Both the position numbers and the translations under genes were made by a program. From contig NZ_SGXC01000001.1 in NCBI RefSeq assembly GCF_004216695.1, forward strand, positions 868,001 through 932,000: DNA of 64,000 nt. Direction: 5' to 3'. Each line of letters begins with the position of its first letter. The stretch's first letter is position 1. This stretch comes from Pigmentiphaga kullae. GTDB taxonomy: Bacteria; Pseudomonadota; Gammaproteobacteria; Burkholderiales; Burkholderiaceae_B. The notes below the pieces were generated by a model that saw nothing but the letters and a program-made list of their open reading frames with translations, had not been told where the DNA came from and searched no databases. Shown here one piece after another: positions 24,247-33,113 of this stretch.

Positions 24247-26175
24247 ATGAAAAAGACACTGCTGGTTGCATTGGTGACCGCGGCCTTCCTGACCGCATGC
24301 GACGGAGGCGGAGACGGGAGTGGACAACCAGGAACCGACCGGCCTGATGGTGAAGGCCCCACCGCATCGCCCCTGACCTCCATCGACGAAAACCTCCTGA
24401 TCACCAGGGCAGAAGCCCAGGAATGGCTGACGGAGAAAGACTCGTACGATCCCACCTATGCAGGCTCGGAGACCTGGAAGCACTACTTGGCTTCGCTGGA
24501 GACCAAGCTGCGCAGCTACGGGGTGGTGGACATCATTCAGTACGCCTTCGGCTACGACCGCTGGTACACGACGGAATGGCCGGACAAGAGCGGCTGGTCT
24601 CTACTGTCGGACGGAGTGCAGGTAGACGTGGCCTCGTACGCGATCAACTCGGGAGACACCGGCGTAAGTGGCGTAACCGCTCCCATGGTGCTATACGACA
24701 TGAACCTGCCAGCAGCGCAACGTCCGACGAAGGAAAGTCTGGCCGGAAAGATCGTCGTGTTCAAGCAGCAGCTGTATTCCTCGGTGGCGAGCGGCAGCGT
24801 GGGAGGCTATAGCAGTCCGTCGCTTGGCGACTACGAGTTCCGCAGCGATGAAGAGACCTTCCCGGCGCCAGGCGAGAAAATGCCGGTCGAAAAGGACGCC
24901 GATTACCGCAACCGTCAGCAATTGAACAATGCTGCGGCGCTGGGCATCAACGTGTGTCAGGCTGGCGGCGCGGTGGCGGCCGTATGGGTGCTGGACATGT
25001 CGCCGCTGGCCGCCCAGGGTGCCCGCCAGCACAGTACGCCGCGGATCTACGACTGCCCCGGCGTCCTCGTGGACCGGGTGGCTGGCGCAAAGGTCCTGGC
25101 CGATGCCGCCGCCGGCAAGATGGCCACCGTTAAGCTCGAAGGCGAGATCGAGAAAGATTCGCGCACATATCAGTTGGTGGGGTTCTTGCCAGGCCGCGCT
25201 TATGGCACGGAAAAGGACCAGCGAGTGCTGCTGTCCACGCACACCGATGGCATGAGCAACGTCGAGGACAACGGCGGACTGGGCATCGCGGCGGTGATTC
25301 AGTACATGTCGCGGGTGCCGCAGGCGCAGCGTCCACGCACGATCATGTTCTTCCTGGACAACCGCCATTTCGTTCCAGGTGCCGAAACGGGCGTGCCGTA
25401 CGACTACTTCGACGACTTCGAGCATGCGGCCGACAAGGTCGTCGGAGGTGTAGCGCTGGAACATTTCGGCGGCATGCAATTCGCGGAGAACGGCAACGAA
25501 TACAAGGCAACCGGCCTGCCTGCGCACACCTATGCGTTCACCTATCCCAATCCGCTGGCCATCGAAAAAGCCATCCAAGCGGTCAATGACGCGGGATTAC
25601 GCCGCGGTATCGTCACCGCTCCTACCGGCAACGGCTACAGCGGCCTGTACAGCAAGCCAGGCGTGCACGGCCTGAGCCAGGGTTTCTGGTTCGGCGGCAA
25701 TTTCATGTCGCCCTTGGCTGAGAACGGCCACCTGCCTGGCTGGCACGTAAGCGGCGACTGGCCCAGCGCAGGGTATCAGCACTGGGGGCCGGCTACTGGT
25801 GTACGGGTCGATCCCGAGTACTTCCGGATCAACGTGAAGACCGCGCTGCGCCTCGTCCAGACACTCATGACCGATGACCTGACCGCTCTCGCGCCAGACT
25901 GGGGCATCGTGCGCGCCAACATCGACGCGTTCACGGATGCGGACTTCGTGGCGGCGGGGGGAGCGGCCGCGGCCAAGACTACGATGCTGCGGTCTTTCGA
26001 CGCGATCTTCGCCAACACCAAGGCCGGAAAATATGACTTGGCGGCCAAGGATCTCCCGGCGTTGCGCCAACAGTTGGCCAACTCGGTGAAAGCGGCAGCC
26101 GGCAAGAACGCGCTGGCTGCGCTGGATGCCGTAATCAAGCTCGTCGGCCAGGGCCCCAACCTCCCTCCAGCCTGA
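24247..26175 (+). CDS. M28-like metallopeptidase-fold lipoprotein, paralog
   Basis: A 642-residue lipoprotein (lipobox LTAC, Cys18) collinear with the product of 20776-22647. The same candidate metal motifs occur: STHTDGMSNVEDNGGLG, DNRHFVPGAETG, GVALEHFGG and WHVSGDWPSAGYQ. It differs by a longer insert with LYSSVASGSVGGYSSP and extra NGNGYSGLY-type sequence near the C-terminal third, which suggests a different substrate. The pair must come from duplication of an ancestral gene. Expected location is the outer membrane or periplasmic face. Confidence 0.75.
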   Translation: MKKTLLVALVTAAFLTACDGGGDGSGQPGTDRPDGEGPTASPLTSIDENLLITRAEAQEWLTEKDSYDPTYAGSETWKHYLASLETKLRSYGVVDIIQYAFGYDRWYTTEWPDKSGWSLLSDGVQVDVASYAINSGDTGVSGVTAPMVLYDMNLPAAQRPTKESLAGKIVVFKQQLYSSVASGSVGGYSSPSLGDYEFRSDEETFPAPGEKMPVEKDADYRNRQQLNNAAALGINVCQAGGAVAAVWVLDMSPLAAQGARQHSTPRIYDCPGVLVDRVAGAKVLADAAAGKMATVKLEGEIEKDSRTYQLVGFLPGRAYGTEKDQRVLLSTHTDGMSNVEDNGGLGIAAVIQYMSRVPQAQRPRTIMFFLDNRHFVPGAETGVPYDYFDDFEHAADKVVGGVALEHFGGMQFAENGNEYKATGLPAHTYAFTYPNPLAIEKAIQAVNDAGLRRGIVTAPTGNGYSGLYSKPGVHGLSQGFWFGGNFMSPLAENGHLPGWHVSGDWPSAGYQHWGPATGVRVDPEYFRINVKTALRLVQTLMTDDLTALAPDWGIVRANIDAFTDADFVAAGGAAAAKTTMLRSFDAIFANTKAGKYDLAAKDLPALRQQLANSVKAAAGKNALAALDAVIKLVGQGPNLPPA

Positions 26176-26323
26176 CCGGCAAGGCATGCGCAGCGGGGTT
26201 GGACGCCTTGCCCGACCCCGCCCGCCGGCTCATATCCTGCTACAAATTCGTTGTTACTTGGCCGGTGCTGGACACGATTCTGCGGCAAACTGCACGGCTA
26301 GCAGTCTGGAGTTGGAGTCCAGC

Positions 26324-26644
26324 ATGACCAAGCCAAGCCTACGTTCCACCGCATCGCTGATCCTCGTCACCACCGCCCTGTCCTGGGGCTTGCCGGTGCG
26401 CGCCGACGATCTGCGCGAATCCGCGGGCGGCCGCGAGAGTTCCGTCGATACTTCCCCCCGCTCCTACGGCGGCAACGGATTGCGCCTGGGCGCCCGGACG
26501 CCCGCCTCCTCGGGCCTGGGGGGCAGCGGACTGCATGCCTCGCTGGACGCCACGGCCGCGACCGGCGCGCAGGCCGGTACCGGCAAGGCCGCCGTCCAGC
26601 AGCCTGCCCTGGGCACCCGCACGAGGAAGAAGGACGGGCGCTGA
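26324..26644 (+). CDS. Small exported protein, hypothetical
   Basis: A 106-residue protein with a signal peptide (STASLILVTTALSWGLPVRADD), then a Gly/Ser/Ala/Thr-rich low-complexity region and a basic end (TRTRKKDGR). No family or catalytic motif is recognised. It stands alone between the M28-like gene and the convergent fumarylacetoacetase gene. Composition suggests an unfolded periplasmic or surface protein. The ATG at 26324 gives a clean signal peptide. Confidence 0.6.
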   Translation: MTKPSLRSTASLILVTTALSWGLPVRADDLRESAGGRESSVDTSPRSYGGNGLRLGARTPASSGLGGSGLHASLDATAATGAQAGTGKAAVQQPALGTRTRKKDGR

Positions 26645-26666
26645 GCGGCGCCCGCCCGCTGCACGG

Positions 26667-27647
26667 CTAGGCCAGCGGCGCGATGCGCTGCTCGATCGCG
26701 CCGAAAACACTGTTGCCCGAGCGGTCGAAGTGCTCGATGCGCACCGTATCGCCGAACTTCAGGAACGGGGTCCGCGCCGCCCCTTGCCGGATGGTCTCCA
26801 GGGCGCGCCGTTCTCCCAGGCAGCCCACGCCCACGGATTCGTCCTCGTTCGACACCGTGCCCAGGCCCACCAGCGTTCCCGCCTCGAACGCGCGTGTCTG
26901 CGCGACGTGGGCGATCAGGTCCCCATAGTGGAAGGCGACGTCGGTACCGGTCTCGATGCTGCCCAGCTCCTCGCCGCGCACCCAGCATTTCATGGTGCCC
27001 GACACCAGCCCATCCTTCCATAGCTCGCCCAGTTCGTCCGGGGTCACCGCGATGGGCCCCAGGCTGGAGGCCGGCTTGCCGACCAGGAAACCGAAGGTAC
27101 GCTTGAGCTCGCCCGGAATGATGGCGCGCAGCGATACGTCGTTGAGCAGCACGAACAGGCGGATGTACCCGCACGCGCCCTTCGCGTCCACGCCCAGCGG
27201 CACGTCGCCGGTGATGGCGGCGATCTCGGCCTCGAAGTCGATGCCGTCGTCTTCAGAAGGCAGGCGCACGTCGTCGTTCCAGCCCATGAAGCCGTGCGAG
27301 ATGCCCTGGTACATCAGCGGTTTCTGGAAGAAGTCGTCGGGCACCGATTCGCCGCGCGCCTGGCGGTTGCGCTGGATGTGGCTGGGATAGGCCGCGCCGT
27401 CCAGGTACTGATAGGCGCGCGGCAGCGGCGCCGCCAGCGTGCCCAGGTCCAGCGCGAAGGCGCGGGCGGCACGGCCGGCGTTCAGGTCGTCGTACAGCGC
27501 CTGCAGGCGGGGGCTGGCGCGTTCCCAGTCGTCCAGCGCCGATTGCAGCGTGGGCGCGATGGCCGCGGCGCTCACCGCCGTGGCAAGGTCGCGGCTGACC
27601 ACGAGCAATGCGCCGTCGCGCCCCGCGCGTTGCGATGCCAATTTCAT
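26667..27647 (-). CDS. Fumarylacetoacetate hydrolase family protein
   Basis: A 326-residue enzyme of the FAA hydrolase superfamily. Metal-binding acids are expected in GIDFEAEIAAITGDVP and the GLVSGTMKCWVRGEELGSIETG region; QKPLMYQGISHGFMGWNDDVRLP is typical of the bacterial fumarylacetoacetase clade. In the homogentisate pathway it would split fumarylacetoacetate into fumarate and acetoacetate. It is the third gene of Bug-hmgA-fah on the minus strand, 60 bp after hmgA. Maleylacetoacetate isomerase, the intermediate step, is not in the window. Confidence 0.9.
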   Translation of the reverse strand: MKLASQRAGRDGALLVVSRDLATAVSAAAIAPTLQSALDDWERASPRLQALYDDLNAGRAARAFALDLGTLAAPLPRAYQYLDGAAYPSHIQRNRQARGESVPDDFFQKPLMYQGISHGFMGWNDDVRLPSEDDGIDFEAEIAAITGDVPLGVDAKGACGYIRLFVLLNDVSLRAIIPGELKRTFGFLVGKPASSLGPIAVTPDELGELWKDGLVSGTMKCWVRGEELGSIETGTDVAFHYGDLIAHVAQTRAFEAGTLVGLGTVSNEDESVGVGCLGERRALETIRQGAARTPFLKFGDTVRIEHFDRSGNSVFGAIEQRIAPLA

Positions 27648-27707
27648 TCCAGCTTCTCCAAGAGTGCGGCGCGCGGCCCCTTGCCGGCGCCAGATGATGT
27701 CCAGGTC

Positions 27708-29012
27708 CTAGACAGGATTGCCGGATCGGAATCCGTCCCAGACCTCGTCGTAGTCCGGCTGCAGGTTGGGCGCGGCCAGCGCCTGCGCCGTCGGGCGGTA
27801 CACGTGGCGGCTCTCGAACATGAAGGCCATGGTGTCTTCCAGCCGGCGCGGCGCCAGCGCCTCGGTGCTGGCGCGCTCGAAGGTGGCGGCGTCGGGGCCG
27901 TGCGGCAGCATGCAGTTGTGCAGGCTGATTCCGCCCGGCACGAAGCCCTCGGCCTTGGCGTCGTAGACGCCGCGAACCAGCCCCATCAGCTCGCTCATCA
28001 CGTTGCGGTGGAACCAGGGCGGACGAAAGGTGTCTTCCATGACCAGCCAGCGCGGCGGGAAGATCACGAAGTCGCAATTGGCGGTGCCGCCGATTTCCGA
28101 CGGCGAGGTCAGCACGGTGTTGATCGACGGGTCGGGATGGTCGAAGGTGATGCTGCCGATGGCCATGAAATGCGCCAGATCGTACTTGCAAGGCGTCAGG
28201 TTGCCGTGCCAGGCCACCACGTCCAGCGGCGACGACGAACGCTCCAGTTCCCAGAAGCCGCCCAGGAACTTGCGCAGGATGCGCACCGGCCCCGTCGCCG
28301 GCTCGCAGGCGGCGACCGGCGCCAGGAAGTCGCGCGGATTGGCCAGGCCGTTGGAGCCCAGCGGCCCCAGCTCCGGCAGCCTGAAGGGCGCGCCGTAGTT
28401 CTCGCACAGGTAGCCCCGCGCCGCGCCGTCGGGCAGGTCGATGCGGACATGCACGCCGCGCGGCAGCAGCAGGATCTCGCCGGGCGCCACCCGCAGGCGG
28501 CCCATCTCGGTATGCACGTCGAGCACGCCCGACTGCGGCACCACCAGCATTTCGCCGTCCGCGTTCATCAGATAGCGGTCGCGCATGGACGCATTGGCGC
28601 GATAGACGTGGACGGCGGTGCCGCTCTGGGTCTCGGCGCTGCCGTTGCCCGCCACGGTCACGATGCCATCGACGAAGTCCGTGCCCGGCACGGGCTCCGG
28701 CCAGGCATTCCACCGCAGCCGGTTGGCGGGCGCGGCCACTGCCGTGAACGGAGCGGTCAACCAGGCCGGATGCGCAACCGCATGGGCCTTGCCGTGCGCG
28801 GCGGAAGGCCGCACCCGGTAGGTCCAGGTGCGCAGGTTCACGGCGCGGGGCGCCGTGAACGCCGTACCCGAGATCAGTTCGGCGTACAGGCCGTGCGCCA
28901 CCCGCTGCGGCGAGTTGCGGCCCACGGGCAGCACGCCCGGGCTGGCCTCGGTCGCGAACTCATTGCCGAATCCGCTCTGGTACTGCGGCTCCGCCGCGAC
29001 TGCCCTGTCCAT
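27708..29012 (-). CDS. hmgA: Homogentisate 1,2-dioxygenase
   Basis: A 434-residue Fe(II) dioxygenase that opens the ring of homogentisate to maleylacetoacetate in tyrosine and phenylalanine breakdown. The sequence is strongly conserved from [13 protein letters not shown] at the N terminus to [12 protein letters not shown] near the end. Predicted iron ligands are His335 (WFHRNVMSE), Glu341 and His371 (MLPHGPD). The ATG at 29012 gives the usual N terminus. It lies 17 bp after the Bug gene and shares its direction, so the receptor, dioxygenase and hydrolase form one operon. Confidence 0.97.
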   Translation of the reverse strand: MDRAVAAEPQYQSGFGNEFATEASPGVLPVGRNSPQRVAHGLYAELISGTAFTAPRAVNLRTWTYRVRPSAAHGKAHAVAHPAWLTAPFTAVAAPANRLRWNAWPEPVPGTDFVDGIVTVAGNGSAETQSGTAVHVYRANASMRDRYLMNADGEMLVVPQSGVLDVHTEMGRLRVAPGEILLLPRGVHVRIDLPDGAARGYLCENYGAPFRLPELGPLGSNGLANPRDFLAPVAACEPATGPVRILRKFLGGFWELERSSSPLDVVAWHGNLTPCKYDLAHFMAIGSITFDHPDPSINTVLTSPSEIGGTANCDFVIFPPRWLVMEDTFRPPWFHRNVMSELMGLVRGVYDAKAEGFVPGGISLHNCMLPHGPDAATFERASTEALAPRRLEDTMAFMFESRHVYRPTAQALAAPNLQPDYDEVWDGFRSGNPV

Positions 29013-29029
29013 CCTGGCGTGCTCCCTGT

Positions 29030-29983
29030 TCAATTCGCGACGATGTTCGCCTGCTGGACGACTTTCTTCCAACGCGTGATTTCCGACTCGATCATGCTGC
29101 GCATCTGTGCCGGGCTGCTGCCGCTGGGCTCGCTGCCTATGTCGTTGACGGCCTTGCGAAACGCCGGGTCCTGGAGCATGGCGGCCAGCGCGGCGTGCAG
29201 GCGATCGACGATGGGGCCGGGCGTTTTCGCCGGCGCCGCGATGCCCAGCCACGAATACACCTGGAACCCGGGCACGGTGTCGGCCGCGACGGGAGCGCCG
29301 GGCAGCAGCGGCCACGGCTTGGCGCTGGTGATGGCCAGCGCGCGCATCGTGCCCGCCTTGATCTGCGGCGCGGCCACCGTTGCGGTATCCACCAGCACGT
29401 CCACGTCGCCAGCCAGCACGGCCTGCACGGGCGCGGCGCCACCGCGATACGGTACGTGCAGCATCTGCACGCCGGCCGTGGCGGCCAGCAGTTCGCCGGT
29501 CAGGTGCTGGGTCGAGCCCACGCCCACCGAGGAAAAGGACACCGTGCCCGGCTTGGCCCGCGCCGTCGCCAGCAGGTCGGCCAGCGTGCGCGCCGGGTTG
29601 TCGGCCTTGACGCTGACCACGAACGGAAATGCGGTCACGGTGGAAATCGGCTGGAAATCCGCGACCGGATCGTAGGGCAGCGACTTGTTCACCGCGGCCG
29701 ATACGGTATGGCCGCCGGTCAGCATCACCAGCGTGTAGCCGTCGGGCTCGGCCTTGGTCACGTAGCTGGACGCGACCACGCCGCCGGCGCCGCTCTTGAT
29801 TTCCACCACCACCGGCTGGCCCAGCGCCGCCTGCAGGTGCCGGGCCACCAGCCGCGACACGGTGTCGGCATTGCCGCCGGCGCCGAAGCCATGGATGAGC
29901 TGTATGGGCCGCTCGGGATAGGCCGCGCCTGCCGCGCCGGCCAACGCGGTCGCGAGAACCGCGCCGATGATCCGTTCGTACAT
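29030..29983 (-). CDS. Bug-family periplasmic solute receptor (TctC-like)
   Basis: A 317-residue receptor with signal peptide [20 protein letters not shown] and loops [20 protein letters not shown] and [19 protein letters not shown] followed by EPDGYTLVM. The first loop has HGFG in place of VPF, so it is a divergent subtype. The ATG at 29983 has AAGGAGGAG upstream. It heads the hmgA operon and is divergent from an IclR gene, so a role in capture of an aromatic acid feeding homogentisate is likely. Confidence 0.92.
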   Translation of the reverse strand: MYERIIGAVLATALAGAAGAAYPERPIQLIHGFGAGGNADTVSRLVARHLQAALGQPVVVEIKSGAGGVVASSYVTKAEPDGYTLVMLTGGHTVSAAVNKSLPYDPVADFQPISTVTAFPFVVSVKADNPARTLADLLATARAKPGTVSFSSVGVGSTQHLTGELLAATAGVQMLHVPYRGGAAPVQAVLAGDVDVLVDTATVAAPQIKAGTMRALAITSAKPWPLLPGAPVAADTVPGFQVYSWLGIAAPAKTPGPIVDRLHAALAAMLQDPAFRKAVNDIGSEPSGSSPAQMRSMIESEITRWKKVVQQANIVAN

Positions 29984-30013
29984 GATGGGGTCTCCTCCTT
30001 GTTCTTGCAGTGC

Positions 30014-30030
30014 TTTCCGCTGGCCGGAAA
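30014..30030. promoter_or_regulatory. Putative IclR operator in hmgA promoter region
   Basis: TTTCCG (30014-30019) and CGGAAA (30025-30030) are inverted arms with a five-base spacer, between the divergent Bug and IclR start codons. The 17-bp layout matches other IclR-type sites in this window. Function is inferred from position. Confidence 0.35.
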
Positions 30031-30110
30031 ATCCCGGTCGCACCGTGAAGGGCAATATATGATTGGCCGCAGGGGTAGACACCCGCATTTCCACTGAATG
30101 GACACGACTT

Positions 30111-30893
30111 ATGGCAAGCGGCAGCACCACGGCGGAGCCGGGCAGCATCGAACGCGCAGTGCAGTTGTTGAAGCTGCTGGCCACGGCCGGCAAGCGGGGC
30201 CGGGCCCTCACGCAGCTGGCCGAGGCCACGGCGCTGCCGCATTCCACGGTGCACCGGCTGCTGCGCCGCCTCATGCACGAGCACCTCGTCATCCAGAAAG
30301 AGTCGGACAAGTGGTACGCGCTGGGCCCGCTCGCTTTCGAGCTGGGACTGGCGGCCATGGCCGCCTACGACCTGCGCGAGCATTGCCGTGGCAGCCTGGA
30401 CCGGCTGGCCGAGGAGGTCGGCGACACGGTCTATCTGTCGGTGCGCAGCGGCAGCGAATCGGTGTGCGAAGCGCGGCACGAGGGGCCATCGCCGATCCGG
30501 GTGAACACGCTGTCCATCGGCAGCCGCCGGCCGCTTGGGCTGGGGGCGGGCGGACTGGCCATCCTGGCCTACCTGCCCGACGCCGAACGCGAGGACATCA
30601 TCGCGGCCGATGGCCGCCGCATCTGCGAGGAAGGCAGCCTGACCGAGGCCGACCTGCGCGCCGCCATCGAGGCCTGCCGGCGCCAGGGCCACTCGCTGAT
30701 CCGCAACCGCGTCACCCTGGGCGTCACCGCGGCCGGCGTACCCATACGCGACACGCTGGGCCGGCCCATCGCCGCCATCAGCGTGGCCGCCATCGACGAC
30801 CGCATGCGCGAGGAACGCGTGGCTTCGCTGGCCCGCCGGCTGCACGAGCACGCCAGAGAGATCGAAGGCTCTCTGCGGGGCCGGCCGGCCTGA
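30111..30893 (+). CDS. IclR-family transcriptional regulator
   Basis: A 260-residue regulator with winged helix-turn-helix ([19 protein letters not shown], then [28 protein letters not shown]) and an IclR effector domain ([64 protein letters not shown]). It is divergent from Bug-hmgA-fah and is the likely local regulator responding to homogentisate or a precursor. The ATG at 30111 is preferred over an upstream non-ATG codon at 30063. Confidence 0.92.
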   Translation: MASGSTTAEPGSIERAVQLLKLLATAGKRGRALTQLAEATALPHSTVHRLLRRLMHEHLVIQKESDKWYALGPLAFELGLAAMAAYDLREHCRGSLDRLAEEVGDTVYLSVRSGSESVCEARHEGPSPIRVNTLSIGSRRPLGLGAGGLAILAYLPDAEREDIIAADGRRICEEGSLTEADLRAAIEACRRQGHSLIRNRVTLGVTAAGVPIRDTLGRPIAAISVAAIDDRMREERVASLARRLHEHAREIEGSLRGRPA

Positions 30894-30902
30894 AGCTGCG
30901 CG

Positions 30903-32003
30903 TCAGACCGGCACCACGCGCGCGGGCGGCGGGTCCGGGGGTTCGCCGTCGACCTGCGCGCGCAGGCGCGGCAGGCCGTCCGCATGGTGCGCGGCGATGA
31001 AGGCAATCAGGCCTTCGCGCAGCTGGCAGCGCAGCTCGAACGCATTCCCCGAGTTGGCGGCGCTGATCAGGAATCGCACCTGCATGGCGCGCTCGCTGGT
31101 ATCGGTGACCTGCACCGCCGCCACCCGCGTATCCCATAGCGGCGAAGCCTTGCACAGCCGCTCGAACTCCTTGCGCACCGGCTCCAGCGGCACCGAGAAA
31201 TCCAGCCACAGGAACACCGTGCCCAGCAGCGACGCGGTGCGGTGCGTCCAGTTCTCGAAGGGATTTTCGATGAACCATTGCAGCGGCACGATCATGCGCC
31301 GTTCGTCCCAGATGCGCACCACGACGAAGGTGCCGGTGATCTCCTCGACCCGGCCCCATTCGCCGTTGACGATGAGCACGTCGTCGATGCGTATCGGCTG
31401 GCTGAACGCGATCTGCAGGCCGGCGATGAAATTGCCCAGCACCGGCCGCGCCGCGATACCGGCAACCAGGCCGGCCACGCCGGCCGAGGCCAGCAGGCTG
31501 GCGCCCAGCTGGCGCGCACCCGGCAGCGTCAGCAGCACGAACGAAAGCCCCAGCAGCAGCGCGATGGCATGGGCGCTGCGGGCCAGCACGCGGGTCTGCG
31601 TCAACTTGCGGCGCGCGAGCAGGTTGTCGGCGACGTCGTAGGGGTTCAGGCGGATGGCCGTGTCGCTCAGCGACTTGATGCTGCTGTTGGCCAGCCAGGT
31701 CAGGCACAGGATCAGCAGAACGGTGACGAGATAGGCCATGCCCCGGGTGTAGGGCATGTCCCCGGGGGCGCCGGTCAGCACCACGCGCAGCGCCAGCAGC
31801 GCCGCCACGAACTGGCTGGCGGTGCACGCGCCCACCACCACCGCATGGAGATAGGGGCGCGGCGCGGTGATGCGGCGAAGGATCAGGAAGCCTATCCGGT
31901 GCAGGATCAGCGCGATGACGACGCCCACGGCCATGGCGACCGCGAGCACGAACCAGGGGCGGTACGCCTCGGGCAGGAAGTCCAGGGGTAGGGAAGCCAG
32001 CAT
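30903..32003 (-). CDS. MscS-family mechanosensitive ion channel
   Basis: A 366-residue inner-membrane channel. Four hydrophobic segments occur before residue 175, followed by the pore-lining helix LGASLLASAGVAGLVAGIAARPVLGNFIAGLQIAFSQP and the MscS beta domain (IRIDDVLIVNGEWGRVEEITGTFVVVRIWDERRMIVP). Length and the WDERRMIVPLQWFIENPFENWT segment place it in the YbdG/YnaI-like branch. It should open under membrane tension in hypo-osmotic shock. It is unrelated to the catabolic genes around it; the LysR gene upstream on the same strand ends at a strong hairpin. Confidence 0.92.
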   Translation of the reverse strand: MLASLPLDFLPEAYRPWFVLAVAMAVGVVIALILHRIGFLILRRITAPRPYLHAVVVGACTASQFVAALLALRVVLTGAPGDMPYTRGMAYLVTVLLILCLTWLANSSIKSLSDTAIRLNPYDVADNLLARRKLTQTRVLARSAHAIALLLGLSFVLLTLPGARQLGASLLASAGVAGLVAGIAARPVLGNFIAGLQIAFSQPIRIDDVLIVNGEWGRVEEITGTFVVVRIWDERRMIVPLQWFIENPFENWTHRTASLLGTVFLWLDFSVPLEPVRKEFERLCKASPLWDTRVAAVQVTDTSERAMQVRFLISAANSGNAFELRCQLREGLIAFIAAHHADGLPRLRAQVDGEPPDPPPARVVPV

Positions 32004-32053
32004 GGATGCCTCGTCTTGGTCGAATCGGCGCCATGCCAGCAAATAGCGTGCCC

Positions 32054-32077
32054 CGTGTCGGCATGCATGCCGACACG
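32054..32077. terminator. Perfect 24-bp palindrome between LysR and mscS-like genes
   Basis: CGTGTCGGCATG is followed directly by its reverse complement, a perfect 24-bp palindrome abutting the LysR stop codon at 32078. In RNA it would form a strong stem. There is no T-run after it on the minus strand, so it may be a rho-assisted terminator or a protein site for control of the channel gene. Confidence 0.5.
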
Positions 32078-33013
32078 TCAAAGGCTCGCTTTCGCTTCCT
32101 GTTCCAGCAGCGCCATGAAGCGTTCGAGCAGGGGCGAAGCGGTGTCCGACCACAGCATGCCTATGGTGGTGGGAACACCCGCGAACGACAGCGGCACCCG
32201 CCGCAGCAAGCCCTGTCCGGCGAACAGCGCGATGACCTTCTCGGATGTCGCGAACAGGCAGTCCAGGTGCCGCGCGACGTGGTAGTTGGTCAACACCGAG
32301 GCCGATTCGAGCACGACGCGCGGCAGTGGAAGGTGCTCCTGCGCCAGCGTGTTTTCCAGCATGCCGCGTATGGGCGATTCGGCCGGCGGGATGATCCAGG
32401 GATAGGCGCACGCGTCGCGCCAGCCAACCGGCCTGCGGCGCCGCGCCAGCGGATGGGACGAGGGCGCGGCCACGCACAGGGTGTCCTCGTACAGCAGCCG
32501 CCGGTTCAGGGACCCGGCATAGCCGGTCGTTCCCAGGCGGCCGATGACCAGATCGAGCTTGCGTTCGCCCAGCAGCGGCAGCAGATGGTCCATGGTGCCT
32601 TCCAGGCTTTGCACTTCCAGGTCCAGGCCGGCCTGCTGCACCCGCGCGAGCGTGCCCGGCAGCAGCACCGGGCCCAGCGCCGCCAGCACGCCTATGTGCA
32701 GGCGCCCCGCCCCGCCGCTGCGCTGGGCCTCGAGCTGGCCGTGCAGCCGCGCCATGTCGGTCAACACGCGCTCGGCGTGGTGCATGACCAGCCGGCCGCT
32801 GTCGGTCAACGCCATCCGGCGCGTGGAGCGTTCGAACAGCGTGACGCCCAGCGTCGACTCCAGGTCCTTCACCCATTTGGACAGCGCCGGTTGCGACAGG
32901 CCGCACAGATCCGCCGCGCGGCCGAAGCTGCCGGTGCGGCCCAGCATGACCAGCATTTCGAGATGGCGGAATTTCAACCGCCGGATCCATTGGACCGACT
33001 TTTCCTTATTCAT
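32078..33013 (-). CDS. LysR-family transcriptional regulator (GbpR-like)
   Basis: A 311-residue regulator. The N terminus (IRRLKFRHLEMLVMLGRTGSFGRAADLCGLSQPALSKWVKDLESTLGVTLFER) is the LysR helix-turn-helix of the GbpR/PcaQ group; the effector domain starts near residue 90 (RLHIGVLAALGPVLLP). The ATG at 33013 is chosen by homology of length; an in-frame GTG at 33058 would add 15 residues and neither has a clear binding site. It is divergent from the LigB-like dioxygenase and Bug genes, its likely targets. Confidence 0.9.
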   Translation of the reverse strand: MNKEKSVQWIRRLKFRHLEMLVMLGRTGSFGRAADLCGLSQPALSKWVKDLESTLGVTLFERSTRRMALTDSGRLVMHHAERVLTDMARLHGQLEAQRSGGAGRLHIGVLAALGPVLLPGTLARVQQAGLDLEVQSLEGTMDHLLPLLGERKLDLVIGRLGTTGYAGSLNRRLLYEDTLCVAAPSSHPLARRRRPVGWRDACAYPWIIPPAESPIRGMLENTLAQEHLPLPRVVLESASVLTNYHVARHLDCLFATSEKVIALFAGQGLLRRVPLSFAGVPTTIGMLWSDTASPLLERFMALLEQEAKASL

Positions 33014-33113
33014 ATATTTTTTTGCATGAATCGAGCCCGATTTTTCACTGGTTGCCACAGGGCGTCAATCCTAAGCTAGGCGCATCGACAGACACTTTGC
33101 ACAAGGACACGCC

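Noticed and set aside
27294-29675. A long open frame antisense to hmgA and its neighbours
   Set aside because: Shadow of conserved genes; no motif and no binding site for translation.
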